DNA of 6,025 bases from an uncultured Caulobacteraceae bacterium (GTDB lineage Bacteria; Pseudomonadota; Alphaproteobacteria; Caulobacterales; Caulobacteraceae): the NCBI GenBank assembly GCA_937910255.1, contig CALEOQ010000510.1, forward strand, positions 1-6,025. Reading direction: 5' to 3'. Shown here piece by piece: positions 5,144 through 6,025 of the stretch (its first letter is position 1; each line of letters starts with the position of its first letter). The notes below the pieces were generated by a model. It searched no databases and was not told the DNA's origin. It saw only the letters and a list, made by a program, of their open reading frames with translations. Made by a program: the position numbers and the translations under genes.

Positions 5144-5596
5144 GGGACCGTTTCCGGCGCCGGCGGCTGCTCGAAGCTTCAGACCATCACCTGCTCCGCC
5201 CAGGCCTCGGGCGGCATCGCCTTCGCCCAGCAGCCGCAGGTTGGCCGCCAACCGATCGAGCTCGTCGGGGTACTCGCCGGCTTCGCCGAGGGAGACCACC
5301 AGCTGGGCCAGCATCGAGGTAGTCTCCATCAAGGCGGCGCGAACGGCCGCCCCGGGCCCAAGCGGCGCATCAGGATCGAGGCTGACATCGGCGAACAGCG
5401 GATCCTGATCGTCCTCCTGCAGGGCGACGATCCGCAGGCTGTGGGCGCCATCGGCCTGGGCGTCGCCGAGGAGGCCTGCGTCGGCCTCGAGCCGGGCGGT
5501 TGCGGCCGCCAAGGCCACGGCGGGATCTTCGGCCTGCACCGTGAACGACCCGTAGGTCGGAACATCCTGGGCGGCCACGACGTCGAAGGTTCTCAT
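4892..5596 (-). CDS. Hypothetical ORF, probably two genes joined by a frameshift
   Basis: As sequenced, this is a continuous 234-residue ORF with ATG 5596 and GGAGG five bases upstream (5602-5606), 11 nt after the GcrA-like stop. Residues 1 to ~126 (MRTFDVVAAQDVPTYGSF onward, with an acidic middle) and the last 83 (MNPAAS... to HIRRALLS) both have strong third-position G/C preference. The joining stretch (about 5145-5217) does not, and reads as glycine/alanine-rich filler. A one-base shift near 5220 gives instead MPPEAWAEQVMV and a TGA at 5179-5181, a natural-looking end. The likely true layout is a ~138-residue protein followed by an 83-residue protein from ATG 5143. The second contains NPVLALPAVAAL, DLAADARRRAQISW and MAAYWKAVGAYATHI, a pattern I recall from unnamed alphaproteobacterial phage proteins. 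I cannot assign a function to either part. Confidence 0.65.
   Translation of the reverse strand: MRTFDVVAAQDVPTYGSFTVQAEDPAVALAAATARLEADAGLLGDAQADGAHSLRIVALQEDDQDPLFADVSLDPDAPLGPGAAVRAALMETTSMLAQLVVSLGEAGEYPDELDRLAANLRLLGEGDAARGLGGAGDGLKLRAAAGAGNGPMNPAASRSARREVRNPVLALPAVAALRRPDPAVTAALAAVLGDLAADARRRAQISWAQNKGVMAAYWKAVGAYATHIRRALLS
5179..5222 (-). other. Out-of-frame continuation and stop of the upstream hypothetical gene
   Basis: In the frame shifted by one base, codons from 5217 read M-P-P-E-A-W-A-E-Q-V-M-V-stop, and every third position is G or C. The same bases in the continuous frame give many codons ending in A or T (cga, gga, gca, ggt, gat). This is direct evidence that the coding frame changes near 5220. 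Confidence 0.6.
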
Positions 5597-5607
5597 GGTC
5601 GCCTCCC

Positions 5608-5949
5608 TCACGCTGCCAGGCCGGCGAGCACGCGCCGGATGACCGGATCCTTGGCCAGCAGGGCGCGTTTGCCGGGACGGAACGCCGCCGCGCCGTGGCC
5701 GGCGCAGTAGGGATCGGCTCCGTCCGTGGGCCGCCCGCAGAAGCTGAAGCCCGCCGCCTTCGGATCGCCGATCGGCCATTTGCAGACATGGCCGCAGAGA
5801 TCGGCCATCGAGGCGATCAGCCCAGGACCCTCTGGGGCCGGCGGCGAGGCGGCGACCGGAGCGGCGATCATCGGGACGCGGACAACTGCGCGCGCGGGGG
5901 CACGGCGCCGAGGGCGCGGCGGGGACGCCGGCCGGGGTCTCGGCCGCAC
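5608..5949 (-). CDS. gcrA: GcrA-like regulator, C-terminal part (5' end frameshifted or missing)
   Basis: The last ~60 residues of this 113-residue reading carry the GcrA C-terminal signature: CKWPIGDP (56-63), FSFCG (68-72) and PYCAGH (80-85), with C56, C71, C82 and H85 in the family's conserved places. GcrA works with CcrM methylation at GANTC sites and the housekeeping sigma factor in alphaproteobacteria, and this half corresponds to its sigma-contacting module. The N-terminal helix-turn-helix is not visible. None of the possible starts in this frame (GTG 5949, ATG 5871, or the ATG at MADLCGH) has a Shine-Dalgarno site, unlike most neighbours. Upstream of about 5900 the coding-like frame is a different one, so I read this as one gene broken by a single-base error at 5896-5900. 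The stop TGA leads straight into the GGGAGG of the next gene. Confidence 0.7.
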   Translation of the reverse strand: MRPRPRPASPPRPRRRAPARAVVRVPMIAAPVAASPPAPEGPGLIASMADLCGHVCKWPIGDPKAAGFSFCGRPTDGADPYCAGHGAAAFRPGKRALLAKDPVIRRVLAGLAA

Positions 5950-6025
5950 GGGCGGCGGCGGAGTCGGGAGTCTCGTTGGCCTTGGGGCGGACGATCACCG
6001 TCATCTCGCCGTTCAGCTGGTCCGA
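5896..6025 (-). other. Probable upstream part of the GcrA-like gene in another frame, open at the window edge
   Basis: The minus-strand frame reading DQLNGEMTVIVRPKANETPD and on through AAETPAGVPAAPSAP has almost every codon ending in G or C, which marks it as coding. It has no stop before it would run into the wrong frame past 5896. Removing one C from the run of five (plus-strand GGGGG, 5896-5900) joins it to ARAVVRVPMIAAPVAAS and the GcrA-like domain, giving an Ala/Pro-rich linker typical of the family. It either begins at ATG 6004 or continues beyond the window. Confidence 0.6.

Noticed and set aside
4751..5710. 319-residue plus-strand ORF
   Set aside because: It spans the terminator hairpin and is antisense to the hypothetical and GcrA-like genes. 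Its composition fits a shadow frame.
1..6025. GANTC (CcrM/GcrA) sites as promoters for these genes
   Set aside because: The sites I could find are mostly inside coding regions, at or below the number expected by chance, and none is in the key intergenic leaders.
1..6025. CRISPR array, tRNA or rRNA genes, insertion sequence, attachment site
   Set aside because: No regularly spaced repeats, cloverleaf or rRNA-like sequence, transposase or terminal repeats were seen on either strand.

Overview
This window looks like a piece of a very GC-rich phage, prophage or phage-derived island from an alphaproteobacterial host. That view rests on strong G/C preference at codon third positions, tightly packed genes all on the minus strand, strong GGAGG ribosome binding sites, and a GcrA-type regulator fragment, a family tied to alphaproteobacteria with the CcrM/GANTC cell-cycle circuit. 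No capsid, tail, integrase or replication gene is visible, so phage versus island cannot be settled here.

Layout, left to right on the plus strand (all genes are read right to left). Positions 1-118 are not trustworthy genome: a poly-T run and a complete Illumina P7/index/Read-2 adapter occupy 38-118. Positions 119-415 contain no gene I can support but carry a strong hairpin at 200-238. Then come a DpdA-like TGT-fold enzyme (416-1189), a 162-residue hypothetical protein (1194-1682), a 37-residue small ORF (1675-1788), two consecutive PP-loop / PAPS-reductase-family proteins (1849-2823 and 2820-3800), a Mom-like GNAT-fold protein (3889-4752), an intergenic region with a terminator-like hairpin (4840-4865), a hypothetical ORF that is probably two genes joined by a frameshift (4892-5596), and the C-terminal zinc-finger-like half of a GcrA-like regulator (5608-5949), whose upstream part also looks frameshifted and runs towards the window edge.

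In transcription order: GcrA-like regulator, hypothetical gene(s), terminator, then Mom-like protein, PP-loop protein 2, PP-loop protein 1, the small ORF, the 162-residue protein and DpdA. The coherent theme is nucleic-acid base modification. DpdA-family proteins exchange guanine for a 7-deazaguanine, Mom-family proteins modify adenine, and the PP-loop/PAPS-reductase fold is used for sulfur transfer or adenylating activation. I infer a candidate DNA hypermodification (anti-restriction) module. The individual family calls are stronger than the claim that they act together.

Assembly quality is a concern. The adapter at the left end and two apparent one-base frameshifts at the right (near 5220 and near 5896-5900, both marked by an abrupt change of frame in third-position G/C preference) suggest that raw-read correction would change the gene models.
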